Below, one piece after another: positions 25,745 to 33,721 of a DNA stretch of 64,000 nt (position 1 is the first letter of the stretch; the number at the start of each line of letters is the position of its first letter). A model generated the notes under the pieces. That model was not told the origin of the DNA, did no database searches, and worked only from the letters and a program-made list of their open reading frames with translations. A program made the position numbers and the translations under genes. This DNA comes from Halococcus agarilyticus (GTDB lineage Archaea; Halobacteriota; Halobacteria; Halobacteriales; Halococcaceae). The stretch spans positions 1-64,000 of the forward strand of contig NZ_BAFM01000016.1 in the NCBI RefSeq assembly GCF_000334895.1, in the 5' to 3' direction.

Positions 25745-26506
25745 TCAGTCGTCGATCACGACCGCCCGACCGTCGTGGCGACACGCTTCAAGGGCGTGTT
25801 TCGCGTCCATCCCCGCCTCGTGGGCGGTGGCTCCTTCCCCGACGCCGACTTTGAGCTCGACGTCGACCGTCTCGCGGACGTGCGAGACCGCGTCGCGGTA
25901 CTCCTCGGCAGTCATCCCCGCACAGACCGCGATGACGTTGTCGCCACCGACGAAGAAGGAAAGGGAGTCGTGGGCCCGCCGCATGTACCGCATCAGCTCG
26001 GCGTACCCCTGTTCGATGTTGATGAACGTGTCGAACTCGTTGAGCTCGTCGGTGTACTGGCCGGTGGCGTCGTTCACGTCGAAGTGGGCGATCCGGAGGT
26101 CGTCGTCCGTCCGGTCGGCGTCGGCGAGCGGATCGCCACGGAGCACGGATCGGCGATCCTTGTCCTGGGCGCTGCCAGCGTCTTGGAGCTGGTCCGTCGC
26201 GGTCCCGAGCGCCGCGATCGGCGCGGGATCGGCCGCGATGCTCAGGCTCACCGTCACCGGATACCGGTTGGCGACCGACTCCTGGATCAGGGCGTGGTCG
26301 TCGGTGTCGAGCCCGTTGGTGACCGCGATCATGTTGTCGAACCGCGAGAAGAAGACGTAGCCGTCGCGGTTGCCGAACAGCTGGGAGAGATCGGCGTACA
26401 GCCGGGACTGCATCGTCTGGAGGTCGACCTCGCGGCGCGGTTCGGGCGTGACCGTCCACGGCCCGTAGTTGTCGAGCTGGATGAGCGTCACCTGCGTGTT
26501 CGTCAT
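25745..26506 (-). CDS. gch3: GTP cyclohydrolase III
   Basis: A 253-residue archaeal GTP cyclohydrolase III, which turns GTP into 2-amino-5-formylamino-6-ribosylamino-pyrimidinone 5'-phosphate for riboflavin and F420 synthesis. The opening VTLIQLDNYGPWTVTPEPRREVDLQTMQ-type residues (about 6-33), FFSRFDNMIAVTNG (about 51-64) and the second-half FFVGGDNVIAVC (about 192-203) show the two palm-like subdomains with their metal-binding FDN/GDN motifs. A TATA-like AGTAAAATAC (minus) lies about 30 bp upstream. It is next to the pterin-like cluster, but FAPy formation and PTPS chemistry are different branches. Confidence 0.92.
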   Translation of the reverse strand: MTNTQVTLIQLDNYGPWTVTPEPRREVDLQTMQSRLYADLSQLFGNRDGYVFFSRFDNMIAVTNGLDTDDHALIQESVANRYPVTVSLSIAADPAPIAALGTATDQLQDAGSAQDKDRRSVLRGDPLADADRTDDDLRIAHFDVNDATGQYTDELNEFDTFINIEQGYAELMRYMRRAHDSLSFFVGGDNVIAVCAGMTAEEYRDAVSHVRETVDVELKVGVGEGATAHEAGMDAKHALEACRHDGRAVVIDD

Positions 26507-26642
26507 CGAGTACCCGATCTCTCGGGTCGAACCCGTATTTTACTTTGGTTATGGGAAACGGTCCGCCGACCGCGACCAGTCGGGTACTGCCCAACACTCG
26601 TCGGCTCCTCTGACGAACGCTGACGGTCAGAGTCCCATCGGT

Positions 26643-27446
26643 TTACCACCGTGTGTCGTCCGATCGAAGTCCGGCGAACGCCCCACGGATTCGCTGCCAC
26701 AGCGGTTCCAGGACCGGGTTCGCCCCGATACCGAGATACGCGCGCTGCGGGCGGTACTCGCCGGTTCGGAGCAGGTGCAGCGCGACCGCGGTCGCGCGGT
26801 GGTTGCCGTCGGCGATCGCCGGCGGTCCGCTGCCGCGGCGTTTCGTGAGCACGAGCGGCACCAGGCGGTCGGCGTCGGCGAGCGTCTCGGCCATCGAACA
26901 TGCCCGCTCGACGTCCACCCCCGTCTCGGCTTCGAGCGCCGCCCGATCGCCCGCCGCGATCCGTCGTGCCCCGTCCATCACGTTGCCGCTCGGCGCGAGC
27001 GCGTGCCAGGCGAGGCCGTCGGGACCGTCGACGAACCGCAGCCGCTCGAACTCCCCCCGACGGAGTGCGATGCGCGACCACTCGACCGGTCGCGCCCGCC
27101 AGAGGAAGGCGGCGGCTCCGGGCTTCCGCCGGAGCAGCGCGTCGAGCGCCTCGTCGTCGTCGAGCGCGTCGACCGCGTCTTCGATCGTTTCGCTCCCGTC
27201 GGGCGCGGTGGCGCTCCATTTCGATAGGGGAGTTCGATCGCCGTCGAGTGCTCCGGTCGCCGGGTCGTCGGACGGCTGCTCCCGGCGGCCGTCGGGCGTG
27301 TCCGCCCGTCGATCGTCGCGCGTGCCGCCTGGTTCGTCCTCGGTCACGAAGTCGGCCCCCTTCCGGACTTCGGCGGCGAGCCAGTGAGTTATCACTATCC
27401 GCTCCGCGACTCGCTCGCCCGCCCACGCCGCGCCGTCGGACGCCAC
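26643..27446 (-). CDS. Uncharacterised protein with ParB/sulfiredoxin-like motif
   Basis: A 267-residue protein, probably starting at a GTG 27 bp after the methyltransferase stop. The segment PPAIADGNHRATAVALHLL (about 208-226) resembles the nucleotide-binding DG-x-HR motif of ParB/Srx-fold proteins. An acidic low-complexity stretch (about 38-75) interrupts the N-terminal part. No catalytic assignment is safe. It is the last gene of the same-strand run that holds the PTPS, glycosyltransferase and methyltransferase genes, so it may act in that pathway, for example as a kinase- or nucleotidase-like step. Confidence 0.6.
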   Translation of the reverse strand: MASDGAAWAGERVAERIVITHWLAAEVRKGADFVTEDEPGGTRDDRRADTPDGRREQPSDDPATGALDGDRTPLSKWSATAPDGSETIEDAVDALDDDEALDALLRRKPGAAAFLWRARPVEWSRIALRRGEFERLRFVDGPDGLAWHALAPSGNVMDGARRIAAGDRAALEAETGVDVERACSMAETLADADRLVPLVLTKRRGSGPPAIADGNHRATAVALHLLRTGEYRPQRAYLGIGANPVLEPLWQRIRGAFAGLRSDDTRW

Positions 27447-27473
27447 GACCCCGATTTTGGCCCTCGGCGGTCT

Positions 27474-28382
27474 TCAACGCTCCGCCGGGACGCGACCGAG
27501 CACGTCGAGCTGATGGGCGACGTAGGTCAGTTCGCCCCGATCGATCTGGCGGTGGCGTGCCGCGACCCAGCCGGCGAGCGTCCTCGGTTCGAACTTCCCT
27601 GTTTCATTGAGCGCGCCCGCGATCGTGTCCACGATGTATCTGAGGAAGAACGCCTCGTCGTCGGGGTACGCCCCCGATCGGGGATGGACAACCCAGTCGG
27701 AGCCGCCGGCGGCGAGCACCGTGTCCGTCTCGCTTGCACGGGCGAGGAGGTGGCGGCCGGCGTGGCTGTCGCCGCCGTCGTCGATGTGGGCGTGAAAGGC
27801 CCGCTCGATCCTCGTGTCGAGTTCGGGATCCACAGGTGGGGAGAGGATCGTTCCGCCGTCGAAGGTGATCGGGAAGTACCAGCAGCCGCCGGGACGGAGC
27901 CCATCGCGGAGGGCGTCGAACGCGTTCCGGGTATCGAACAGGTCGAGGAACGCCTGGCCGACCAGCAGGTCCCACGTGTCGCGCTCGACGTACTCGAAGG
28001 CGTCCGCAGTAACCGGTTCGATCTCGATTCGTCGGTCGTCGTTCTCGATGCGAAGCTCGTCGTCGATCGCGGTGACGTCGTGGCCCGCGTCGGCGGCCCA
28101 GCGCGACAGGCGTTCGCGTGCGGCGTCGACGTTCGCCGTCTGGTGGTCGACCAGCGTGTACTCGACGGCGTCCGGGAGCACGTCGCGCTCGACGAGGCGT
28201 TCGAGCGTCGCCCCCGTTCCCGCACCGACATCGAGCACGCGGAGCGCTCGCGCGCCCGCTTCGTCATCGAGTCTCGCCGCCGCGGTGGCCAGCCGATCGA
28301 GCACCTGACGGTCGAGCGCGCGGTCGTCGACCGTCCGCTTCGCGGCGAGATACCGCTGGAACCGCCCGTCAGGGCCCGACAT
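27474..28382 (-). CDS. Class I SAM-dependent methyltransferase
   Basis: A 302-residue methyltransferase. VLDVGAGTGATLERL (about 49-63) is SAM motif I, YTLVDHQTANVDAARERL the acidic loop region, and WDLLVGQAFLDLFD (about 137-150) motif IV. The C-terminal half is an extra domain of about 120 residues. Its ATG overlaps the end of the glycosyltransferase gene by 14 bp, indicating co-transcription and a shared pathway. The methyl acceptor is unknown; a pterin or sugar is suggested only by context. Confidence 0.82.
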   Translation of the reverse strand: MSGPDGRFQRYLAAKRTVDDRALDRQVLDRLATAAARLDDEAGARALRVLDVGAGTGATLERLVERDVLPDAVEYTLVDHQTANVDAARERLSRWAADAGHDVTAIDDELRIENDDRRIEIEPVTADAFEYVERDTWDLLVGQAFLDLFDTRNAFDALRDGLRPGGCWYFPITFDGGTILSPPVDPELDTRIERAFHAHIDDGGDSHAGRHLLARASETDTVLAAGGSDWVVHPRSGAYPDDEAFFLRYIVDTIAGALNETGKFEPRTLAGWVAARHRQIDRGELTYVAHQLDVLGRVPAER

Positions 28383-29508
28383 GATTCGGCCTCCCGGAGG
28401 GATTTCGGTGCTGTGGTCGTTCCATCGGTTCGGCACTGTCCGCAACGACCCCGTCGAGAAACGCTCGAACCCGGTCGGTGGTCTCGGCCCACGTCGGCCA
28501 CGCCGTGTAGCGTTCGCGGGCCGCCGTTCCCATCTCGGCCAGGCGTTCGCGATCGGCTTCGAGCGTTCGGACGGCGCGCGCCACCGTGCCGGGATCGCCG
28601 GGGCGGAGCAAGAATCCGGTCTCGCCGTGGGTGACGACCGCTCGCGCCCCGCCGGCGGTCGTGGCGAGCGCCGGCAGGCCGAAGCTCATCCCTTCGAGGT
28701 ACGCGATCCCGAACCCCTCGTGGGTCGAGGGCATCGCGAGCACGTGACTCCTGCTGAGAGCGTCCCGGAGCGCGCCGTCAGGGAGTTCGCCCGCGAACGT
28801 CACGCGGTCGTCGACGCCGAGCCCGGCGACCAGCCGACGGATCGACGAGGCGTATCTCGGGTTCGCGTCCGGGCTCCCGACGACGTGGAGCCGCCAGCGT
28901 TCGTCGGGGAGCCGCGACAGCCCCTCGATCAGGGTGTGGAGTCCCTTTCGGGGAACGAGACTTCCGACGAAGACCACGCGGAGCGGGCCCGATTCCCGGA
29001 CACGGGCCTCGATCGCGGCCGGGTCGATGACGGGGTCGAACCGATCGCCCGCCGGCGGCGCGACCGTCGTCTCGACCGTGGCGAGGTCTTCGACCGTTTC
29101 GCGTGTCGCCTCGCTGTTGCAGATCGCGCCATCGACGCCGGCGAGGTAGCGGCGCTCGACCGCGCGGTACAGCCCCTTTGCGGGGAGTGGGTGGGCCTCG
29201 CTGCTGCGGAGGTGGTGGACGATAGTGACGATCGGGATGTCGCGCCTGGCGCGCAGCCGCGCATTGAGCCCGACGAGTGAGGGATGTGCAAGTTCGTCCT
29301 GGAGCAGGACATCGACGGGAGCGTCGATCCGGTCGAGCAGCCGTGTCGAGAGGCCGTCGAGCAGCCCACGTGCGTAGTCGCGCCACGGGAGTTCGATCAC
29401 CTCGACGCGATCGCCGCGTTCGCGCAGGCCCTCGACGAGCTTGCGGTCGTACCGGAACCCGCCGGTGTTGGTGTCGAGGTCGCCGTAGCACACGAGGCCG
29501 ACGTTCAT
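28369..29508 (-). CDS. GT4-type glycosyltransferase
   Basis: A 379-residue GT-B-fold glycosyltransferase of family 4. The N-terminal domain opens with VGLVCYGDLDTNTGGFRYDR and VIELPWRDYARGL. The C-terminal domain has VVFVGSLVPRKGLHTLIEGL (about 173-192) and the nucleotide-sugar motif STHEGFGIAYLEGMSFGLP (about 262-280, with the E-x7-E glutamates). No membrane helix is apparent. The gene follows PTPS by 19 bp and overlaps the methyltransferase, so the acceptor may be a small cytoplasmic molecule made by PTPS rather than a cell-surface glycan. Confidence 0.88.
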   Translation of the reverse strand: MNVGLVCYGDLDTNTGGFRYDRKLVEGLRERGDRVEVIELPWRDYARGLLDGLSTRLLDRIDAPVDVLLQDELAHPSLVGLNARLRARRDIPIVTIVHHLRSSEAHPLPAKGLYRAVERRYLAGVDGAICNSEATRETVEDLATVETTVAPPAGDRFDPVIDPAAIEARVRESGPLRVVFVGSLVPRKGLHTLIEGLSRLPDERWRLHVVGSPDANPRYASSIRRLVAGLGVDDRVTFAGELPDGALRDALSRSHVLAMPSTHEGFGIAYLEGMSFGLPALATTAGGARAVVTHGETGFLLRPGDPGTVARAVRTLEADRERLAEMGTAARERYTAWPTWAETTDRVRAFLDGVVADSAEPMERPQHRNPSGRPNHVGP

Positions 29509-29527
29509 CGTTCCGGGTTCGTGGCGC

Positions 29528-29905
29528 TCACACCGACTCCTCGTAGGCGGCCCACGCGTCGTCGTCCTCCCAGATGGTGACCGTGAGCGTCGAGAGGTGG
29601 TCGGTGTCGAGTTCGTCGGCCGCGAGCCCCCAGACGACGCGCGCGAAGTGCTCGACGCTCGGGTTGTGGCCCTCAAATTTCGGGCGTTCGTTGAGCAGTT
29701 CGTCCTCGTAGCGCGCTCGGATCTCGGCGAGCACCCCTTCGACCGCTTCGATATCGACGAGGTAGTCGTACTCGTCGAGTTCGGGACCCGAAAGCGTGAG
29801 TTCGGCCTCGTAGTGATGGGAGTGGACCTCGCCTTCGGGCCCGGGATCGGGCACCGTGAGGTAGTGCTGGGCGACGAAATCCGCCATCACGCTGACCGTG
29901 TACAT
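29528..29905 (-). CDS. PTPS/QueD-family protein without catalytic cysteine
   Basis: A 125-residue T-fold enzyme of the 6-pyruvoyl-tetrahydropterin synthase family, acting on dihydroneopterin triphosphate or a relative. Zinc ligands are His14 (VAQHYL), His28 and His30 (VHSHHYEAEL). EGHNPSVEHFA (about 78-88) is the family's pterin-end motif. The protein contains no cysteine at all. Glu24 sits four residues before His28, where QueD has its catalytic cysteine, recalling PTPS-III enzymes that use glutamate. The ATG at 29905 follows an AT-rich ATAAATATC box (minus strand). An ATG six codons later is a weaker alternative start. Confidence 0.82.
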   Translation of the reverse strand: MYTVSVMADFVAQHYLTVPDPGPEGEVHSHHYEAELTLSGPELDEYDYLVDIEAVEGVLAEIRARYEDELLNERPKFEGHNPSVEHFARVVWGLAADELDTDHLSTLTVTIWEDDDAWAAYEESV

Positions 29906-29958
29906 ACCACTCGCACGACTGCCTGACATAAATATCGTCGCGCCGCGGAAGCGGCCGC

Positions 29959-30077
29959 GGTGGCGGTTGCGGAGCGGTGGCGGTTGCGGAGCGGTGGCGG
30001 TTGCGGAGCGGTGGCGGTTGCGGAGCGGTGGCGGTTGCGGAGCGGTGGCGGTTGCGGAGCGGTAGCGGTTGCGGGGC
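29959..30077. repeat. 17-bp tandem repeat, seven copies
   Basis: The unit GGTGGCGGTTGCGGAGC is repeated six times without a mismatch from 29959 to 30060. A seventh copy at 30061-30077 has two changes. The unit length is not a multiple of three, so the array is unlikely to be coding. It lies 54 bp upstream of the PTPS start, just behind its TATA box. Confidence 0.9.
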
Positions 30078-30092
30078 GGGCCTCGGCGGATG

Positions 30093-30275
30093 AAGGGCGA
30101 GGCGAACGAGCGAAGCGAGTGAGCCGAGGGCTTCGGTGGTGCTGTGTGTGGCGGGTGTGGAGAACGTCCGTGCGAGCGAAGCGAGCACGGTTCACCGTGA
30201 GCGAACGAAGTGAGCGAGCGGGTGTTTTTAGTCCAGGTTTTTGGAAGGGGTTCGAGTGCGAGCGGAGCGAGCACG
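30093..30275. repeat. Cluster of GCGAAGC-centred short palindromes
   Basis: Several quasi-palindromes of the form GAGCGAAGCGA or GAGCGGAGCGA follow one another (about 30103-30124, 30169-30189, 30200-30220, 30256-30274). The one at 30169 has outer arms CGTGC/GCACG. Such units recur in the gaps at 42.8-43.0 kb and 44.4-44.7 kb. No transposase is present. The stretch separates the PTPS promoter from the dehydrogenase terminator. Confidence 0.7.
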
Positions 30276-30287
30276 AGGACCCCTTGT

Positions 30288-30293
30288 AAAAAA
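30288..30293 (-). terminator. T-run terminator after the Zn-dehydrogenase gene
   Basis: Six T residues on the minus strand start 7 bp after the dehydrogenase stop. They are flanked by CCCC/GGGG arms that could form a small hairpin. This would end the dehydrogenase transcript before the repeat block. Confidence 0.55.
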
Positions 30294-30300
30294 GTGGGGC

Positions 30301-31311
30301 TTAGTAGGTGAGGAGCACCCCGATCGCCTCTCTCGGGCGTTCGTCGAGGAGGCGATAGGCGTCGTCGGCCCGCTCGATCGGGACCCGATGGGTGATGAAC
30401 CGTTCGGCGTCGATCCGTTCGAGGAGTCGGCAGGCCTCGCCTAACCGGCGTTCCTTCGACCACCGGCCGCGGTCGACGGGATCGACGGTGCTGACCTGGC
30501 TGCTCTGGAGGCGGATCCGACTCCGGTGGAAGGTCCCCCCGAGATCGAGATTCATGGGTTTCGTGCCGTACCACGACCCGATGACCACCTGACCGGCGGT
30601 GCCCACGACGCCGATGGCGTCGTCGAGCGCGTCGGGCTGGCCCGAGAGTTCGTAGGCGAGATCCGCGCCGCGAGGTGGCTCGTGACCGTCGAAGCGCGCG
30701 TCGAGGTCGTCGTCCGGATCGATCGCGGCGTCGGCTCCGAGCGACATCGACAGCGCCCGCCGGCGCTCGTAGCCGTCGACGGTGACCAGCGTTTCGAGCG
30801 GGAGGTCGGCGAGCAACGCGGTGGTGAGGAGGCCGACGACGCCCTGGCCGAACACCGCGACGCGCTCGCCGATCGCGGGCCGGCCATCCAAGAGGAAGTT
30901 GACGGCGGCCTCGGCGTTCGCCAGCAGCGCGGCCTCGGCGTCCGAGAGGGCCTCGGGAACCTCGCGGAGTGCCGCCGGCGTGGTGACGAAGTGGCTCTCG
31001 TGGGGGTTGAACCCGAACACCCGACGATCGAGCCACGCGTCGTCGACGTCGCTGCCGACGGCCGTCACCCGGCCGACGGCTGCGTAGCCGTACTGGAGCG
31101 GGTACTCGAAGTCGCCGTCGAGCGCGTCGATCGACTCGTCGGCCGCCATCGATTCCGGCACCTCGCCGCGGTACACCAGCAGCTCCGTGCCGGCGCTGAT
31201 GGCCGACGCCGCCGTGCGGACTCGCACCTCCTCGTCGGCCGGTTCCGGGACCGCCGTCTCGCGGAGTTCGAGCGCGCTCGGATCGGTGAAGTACAGCGAG
31301 CGCGCCGTCAT
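30301..31311 (-). CDS. Zn-dependent alcohol dehydrogenase-like oxidoreductase
   Basis: A 336-residue medium-chain dehydrogenase/reductase. The N-terminal catalytic domain has SAISAGTELLVYRG (about 36-49) in place of the usual Cys-containing zinc site, and YGYAAVGRVTAVG follows. The Rossmann domain carries VAVFGQGVVGLLTT (about 151-164) and LVTVDGYERRRALSMSLGADAAID. The normal C-G-S-D catalytic zinc cysteine is absent, so the metal may be missing or bound differently. This variant is the sort found beside PTPS and glycosyltransferase genes. In such a set it could reduce a pterin side chain, but this is inference. Confidence 0.8.
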   Translation of the reverse strand: MTARSLYFTDPSALELRETAVPEPADEEVRVRTAASAISAGTELLVYRGEVPESMAADESIDALDGDFEYPLQYGYAAVGRVTAVGSDVDDAWLDRRVFGFNPHESHFVTTPAALREVPEALSDAEAALLANAEAAVNFLLDGRPAIGERVAVFGQGVVGLLTTALLADLPLETLVTVDGYERRRALSMSLGADAAIDPDDDLDARFDGHEPPRGADLAYELSGQPDALDDAIGVVGTAGQVVIGSWYGTKPMNLDLGGTFHRSRIRLQSSQVSTVDPVDRGRWSKERRLGEACRLLERIDAERFITHRVPIERADDAYRLLDERPREAIGVLLTY

Positions 31312-31538
31312 CAGTGTTCCCGATCACGGCCGAGCGCCTGGCCTCGCGACGAGCCAGCGAGTGTCAGGGGTGCAGCGCTTCGTCCTGCGCTGGCGTTGCC
31401 CATACACGTCATCACGTCACACGAGAGGAAGTATCTGTGCGTGGCGGAAACACACGGCTGACATGTTCGACGGTCGATGATCGCGGCAGCGAGCGGATCA
31501 CCGCAGTTGCGGCCTCTTCCAGTCGATGTGGAGCTGTC

Positions 31539-32639
31539 TCAGATCCGCTTGAACACGCCCTTCACGAGCGCGAGCGCACCCTGATCCCACGCGACTCGGT
31601 GGTCCAGCCCCGTGGCGTCGTCCTCGCGTTCGGGCTCCTCGTAGTTGTCGAGATACCACTCGTAGGTCTCGACGAGCGCCTCCTTGTTCGAGTAGTTGGG
31701 CTCCCAGCCGAGCGATTTCAGCTTCTCGACCGACACGTAGGAGTCCTCATGGGCGGTCTCGTACACCCACGGGTACAGCGGCGAGAGGTTCAGCTTTTCG
31801 AGGACGCGGAGCGCGAACACGGTGAGCGGCGTGGGCGTCCCGATCGTGCGCTTGCCGGTGCCTGCATAGTCGATCGGGGCCTGAAAGTCCTCCTTCATCG
31901 TGCCGAACTCGTCGGCACCGACGTTGAAGACGGTGTTCACGTCCGCTTCGTCCTTCGCGAACATGAACTCCATCGCGCGGACGAGGTCGTAGACGTGCAT
32001 GAGCTGGTACTTGTTCGTCCCCCACCCGACCATCGGGACGTTCGCGCCCGATTCGATCCAGTCGAAGAGGACCTGGAAGACCCCGAGGCGCTGGGGACCG
32101 ATGAACGTCTTCGGGCGGAGCACGGAGACACACTCGCCCATCCGGCGGAAGTCCTCGCAGATCTTCTCGGCCTCGATCTTCGCCTCGCCGTACGCCCCGA
32201 CGCCGTCGAGCGGCGACTCCTCGGTGATCGGATGGGAGTCGTGCGTGCCGTAGACCGCCGTCGAGGAGACATAGACAACGCGATCGACGCCCTCCTCCTT
32301 CGCGGCCCAGAGGGTGTTCCGGGTGCCGTCGATGGTGGTCTCGCGGATGCGCCGGTCGTCCCACAGCGGGAGCGCGGCGGCGGTGTGAACCACCGCGTCC
32401 GCGCCGGTCGTCTCGATCGCCTCGCGGATGCTCTCCTCGTCGCGGACGTCGCCCTCGATGTACTCGACGCCCTCGATCTCGTCCTCGTCCTTGAACGGCT
32501 TGAGATCGAGCGCGGTCACGTCCCAGCCACGTTCCTTGAAATACTGGCAGGTGTGGAGTCCGAGGAAGCCGGTGCCGCCGGTGACCAGCATCGACCCTGG
32601 CTCCACGAGTCGCTCGTCGCCTTCGGAGGGAGATGACAT
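31539..32639 (-). CDS. NAD-dependent sugar epimerase/dehydratase family protein
   Basis: A 366-residue extended short-chain dehydrogenase/reductase. VTGGTGFLG (19-27) binds NAD(P), SSTAVYG and YGEAK provide the catalytic Ser/Thr, Tyr and Lys, and RPKTFIGPQRLGVF is the substrate-side segment. The C-terminus (about 300-366) is longer than in GalE. Nucleotide-sugar or polyprenyl-linked sugar epimerisation is possible given the neighbouring UbiA, PHP and glycosyltransferase genes. It is divergent from the UbiA gene, with a TATA-like GATAGTTGAAACC (minus) about 25-37 bp upstream of the ATG. Confidence 0.82.
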   Translation of the reverse strand: MSSPSEGDERLVEPGSMLVTGGTGFLGLHTCQYFKERGWDVTALDLKPFKDEDEIEGVEYIEGDVRDEESIREAIETTGADAVVHTAAALPLWDDRRIRETTIDGTRNTLWAAKEEGVDRVVYVSSTAVYGTHDSHPITEESPLDGVGAYGEAKIEAEKICEDFRRMGECVSVLRPKTFIGPQRLGVFQVLFDWIESGANVPMVGWGTNKYQLMHVYDLVRAMEFMFAKDEADVNTVFNVGADEFGTMKEDFQAPIDYAGTGKRTIGTPTPLTVFALRVLEKLNLSPLYPWVYETAHEDSYVSVEKLKSLGWEPNYSNKEALVETYEWYLDNYEEPEREDDATGLDHRVAWDQGALALVKGVFKRI

Positions 32640-32770
32640 TATGTCGGGGTTGACGACCCGGTTTCAACTATCTACCGATACGGCTTCGAGCACTCGTTCG
32701 GTGGTTTCACCGTTCGACCGCCCGACGGGGGCACGAAACGATCCGGAACGGTGCGGATCGATCGGTCAGG

Positions 32771-32777
32771 TTTATGA
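32771..32777 (+). promoter_or_regulatory. TATA box of the UbiA operon
   Basis: TTTATGA lies 24-30 bp before the ATG at 32801, which fits a leaderless transcript and decides between this start and an in-frame ATG that overlaps the box itself. Confidence 0.5.
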
Positions 32778-32800
32778 CTCGCAACCTCCCACGGGGGACA

Positions 32801-33721
32801 ATGGCCGAGGCACAGACACATCAGGCGAGCCTCGCGCAGACGGCCGCCGGGCTCGCCCGCGAGATCCGCCCGTGGCAGTGGTACAAGCAGGCGGTGCTCC
32901 TGATCGCGATCGTGTTCTCAGGCCGGCTGTTCGATCCCCTCGCGTGGGGACAGGTCGCGATCGGCGTCGCGGCGTTCTGTGCGGTCGCCGGCGCGACCTA
33001 CATCTTCAACGACATCAGCGACGTCGAGGCCGATCGCCGCCACCCCGAAAAGCGAAAACGCCCGATCGCCAGCGGCCAGGTGAGCGTGCCGACCGCGGCC
33101 GCGTTCGGCGTCGGCCTCCTCCTGTTCGGGTTCGCGCTGTCGTACGCCCTTGGGGGATTGTTCGTGCTGATCGTGGCGACGTATCTCGTCCAGAACGCCG
33201 CGTACTCGCTGTACCTGAAGGACGTGGTGCTCGTCGACGTGCTCCTGATCGCCATCGGGTTCGTGCTCCGGGCGGTCGCGGGCGTGGTCGCGATCGGGGT
33301 CAAGCTCAGCCCGTGGCTCGTGGTCTGTACCTTCCTCGCCGCACTCCTGCTCGCGCTCGGCAAGCGCCGCCACGAGTTCGCGGCGAGCGCGAACCCGGCC
33401 GAGACCCGCGCGACGCTCGACGAGTACACGCCCGAAACGCTCGACCAGCTGCTCGTGGTCGTCATCTCCACGCTCCTCATCTCCTATTCGATCTACACCT
33501 TCACGGGCGCGAAGCTCGCGATGATGCTCACGCTCCCCTTCGCCTTCTTCGGCGTCTTTCGATACCACCACCTCGTTCACACCACGAACGGGGTCGCCGC
33601 GTCGCCGGGATCACTACTCTTCGACCGCCAGTCGCTGCTCAACCTCGCGCTCTGGGGGATCGTCGCGGTCGTCGTGCTCTACGGACGCCCGCGGGCGTGG
33701 CTCGTCGGGCTGGTCGGATGA
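32801..33721 (+). CDS. UbiA-family prenyltransferase, DPPR-synthase type
   Basis: A 306-residue integral membrane prenyltransferase with eight or nine helices. The first Asp-rich motif NDISDVEADRRHPEKRKRP (about 69-87) and the ending RPIASG are characteristic of decaprenyl-phosphate phosphoribosyltransferase (DPPR synthase) rather than of menaquinone or geranylgeranylglyceryl-phosphate UbiA enzymes. The second motif YSLYLKDVVLVDV (about 138-150) also fits. The likely reaction joins polyprenyl phosphate and PRPP to give polyprenyl-phosphoryl-5-phosphoribose. It overlaps the PHP gene by ATGA. Confidence 0.82.
   Translation: MAEAQTHQASLAQTAAGLAREIRPWQWYKQAVLLIAIVFSGRLFDPLAWGQVAIGVAAFCAVAGATYIFNDISDVEADRRHPEKRKRPIASGQVSVPTAAAFGVGLLLFGFALSYALGGLFVLIVATYLVQNAAYSLYLKDVVLVDVLLIAIGFVLRAVAGVVAIGVKLSPWLVVCTFLAALLLALGKRRHEFAASANPAETRATLDEYTPETLDQLLVVVISTLLISYSIYTFTGAKLAMMLTLPFAFFGVFRYHHLVHTTNGVAASPGSLLFDRQSLLNLALWGIVAVVVLYGRPRAWLVGLVG

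Noticed and set aside
29959-30077. Tandem array considered as a CRISPR.
   Set aside because: Units are contiguous with no spacers, only 17 bp long, and no cas genes are near.
30093-30275. Palindrome cluster as an insertion sequence or MITE.
   Set aside because: No terminal inverted repeats with target-site duplication and no transposase-like frame were seen.
29528-31327. A 599-codon minus-strand open frame running through the 17-bp repeat and into PTPS.
   Set aside because: Its first 470 codons are the antisense-like shadow of the dehydrogenase gene and the repeat array; codons become gene-like only from the PTPS start at 29905, behind a TATA box.
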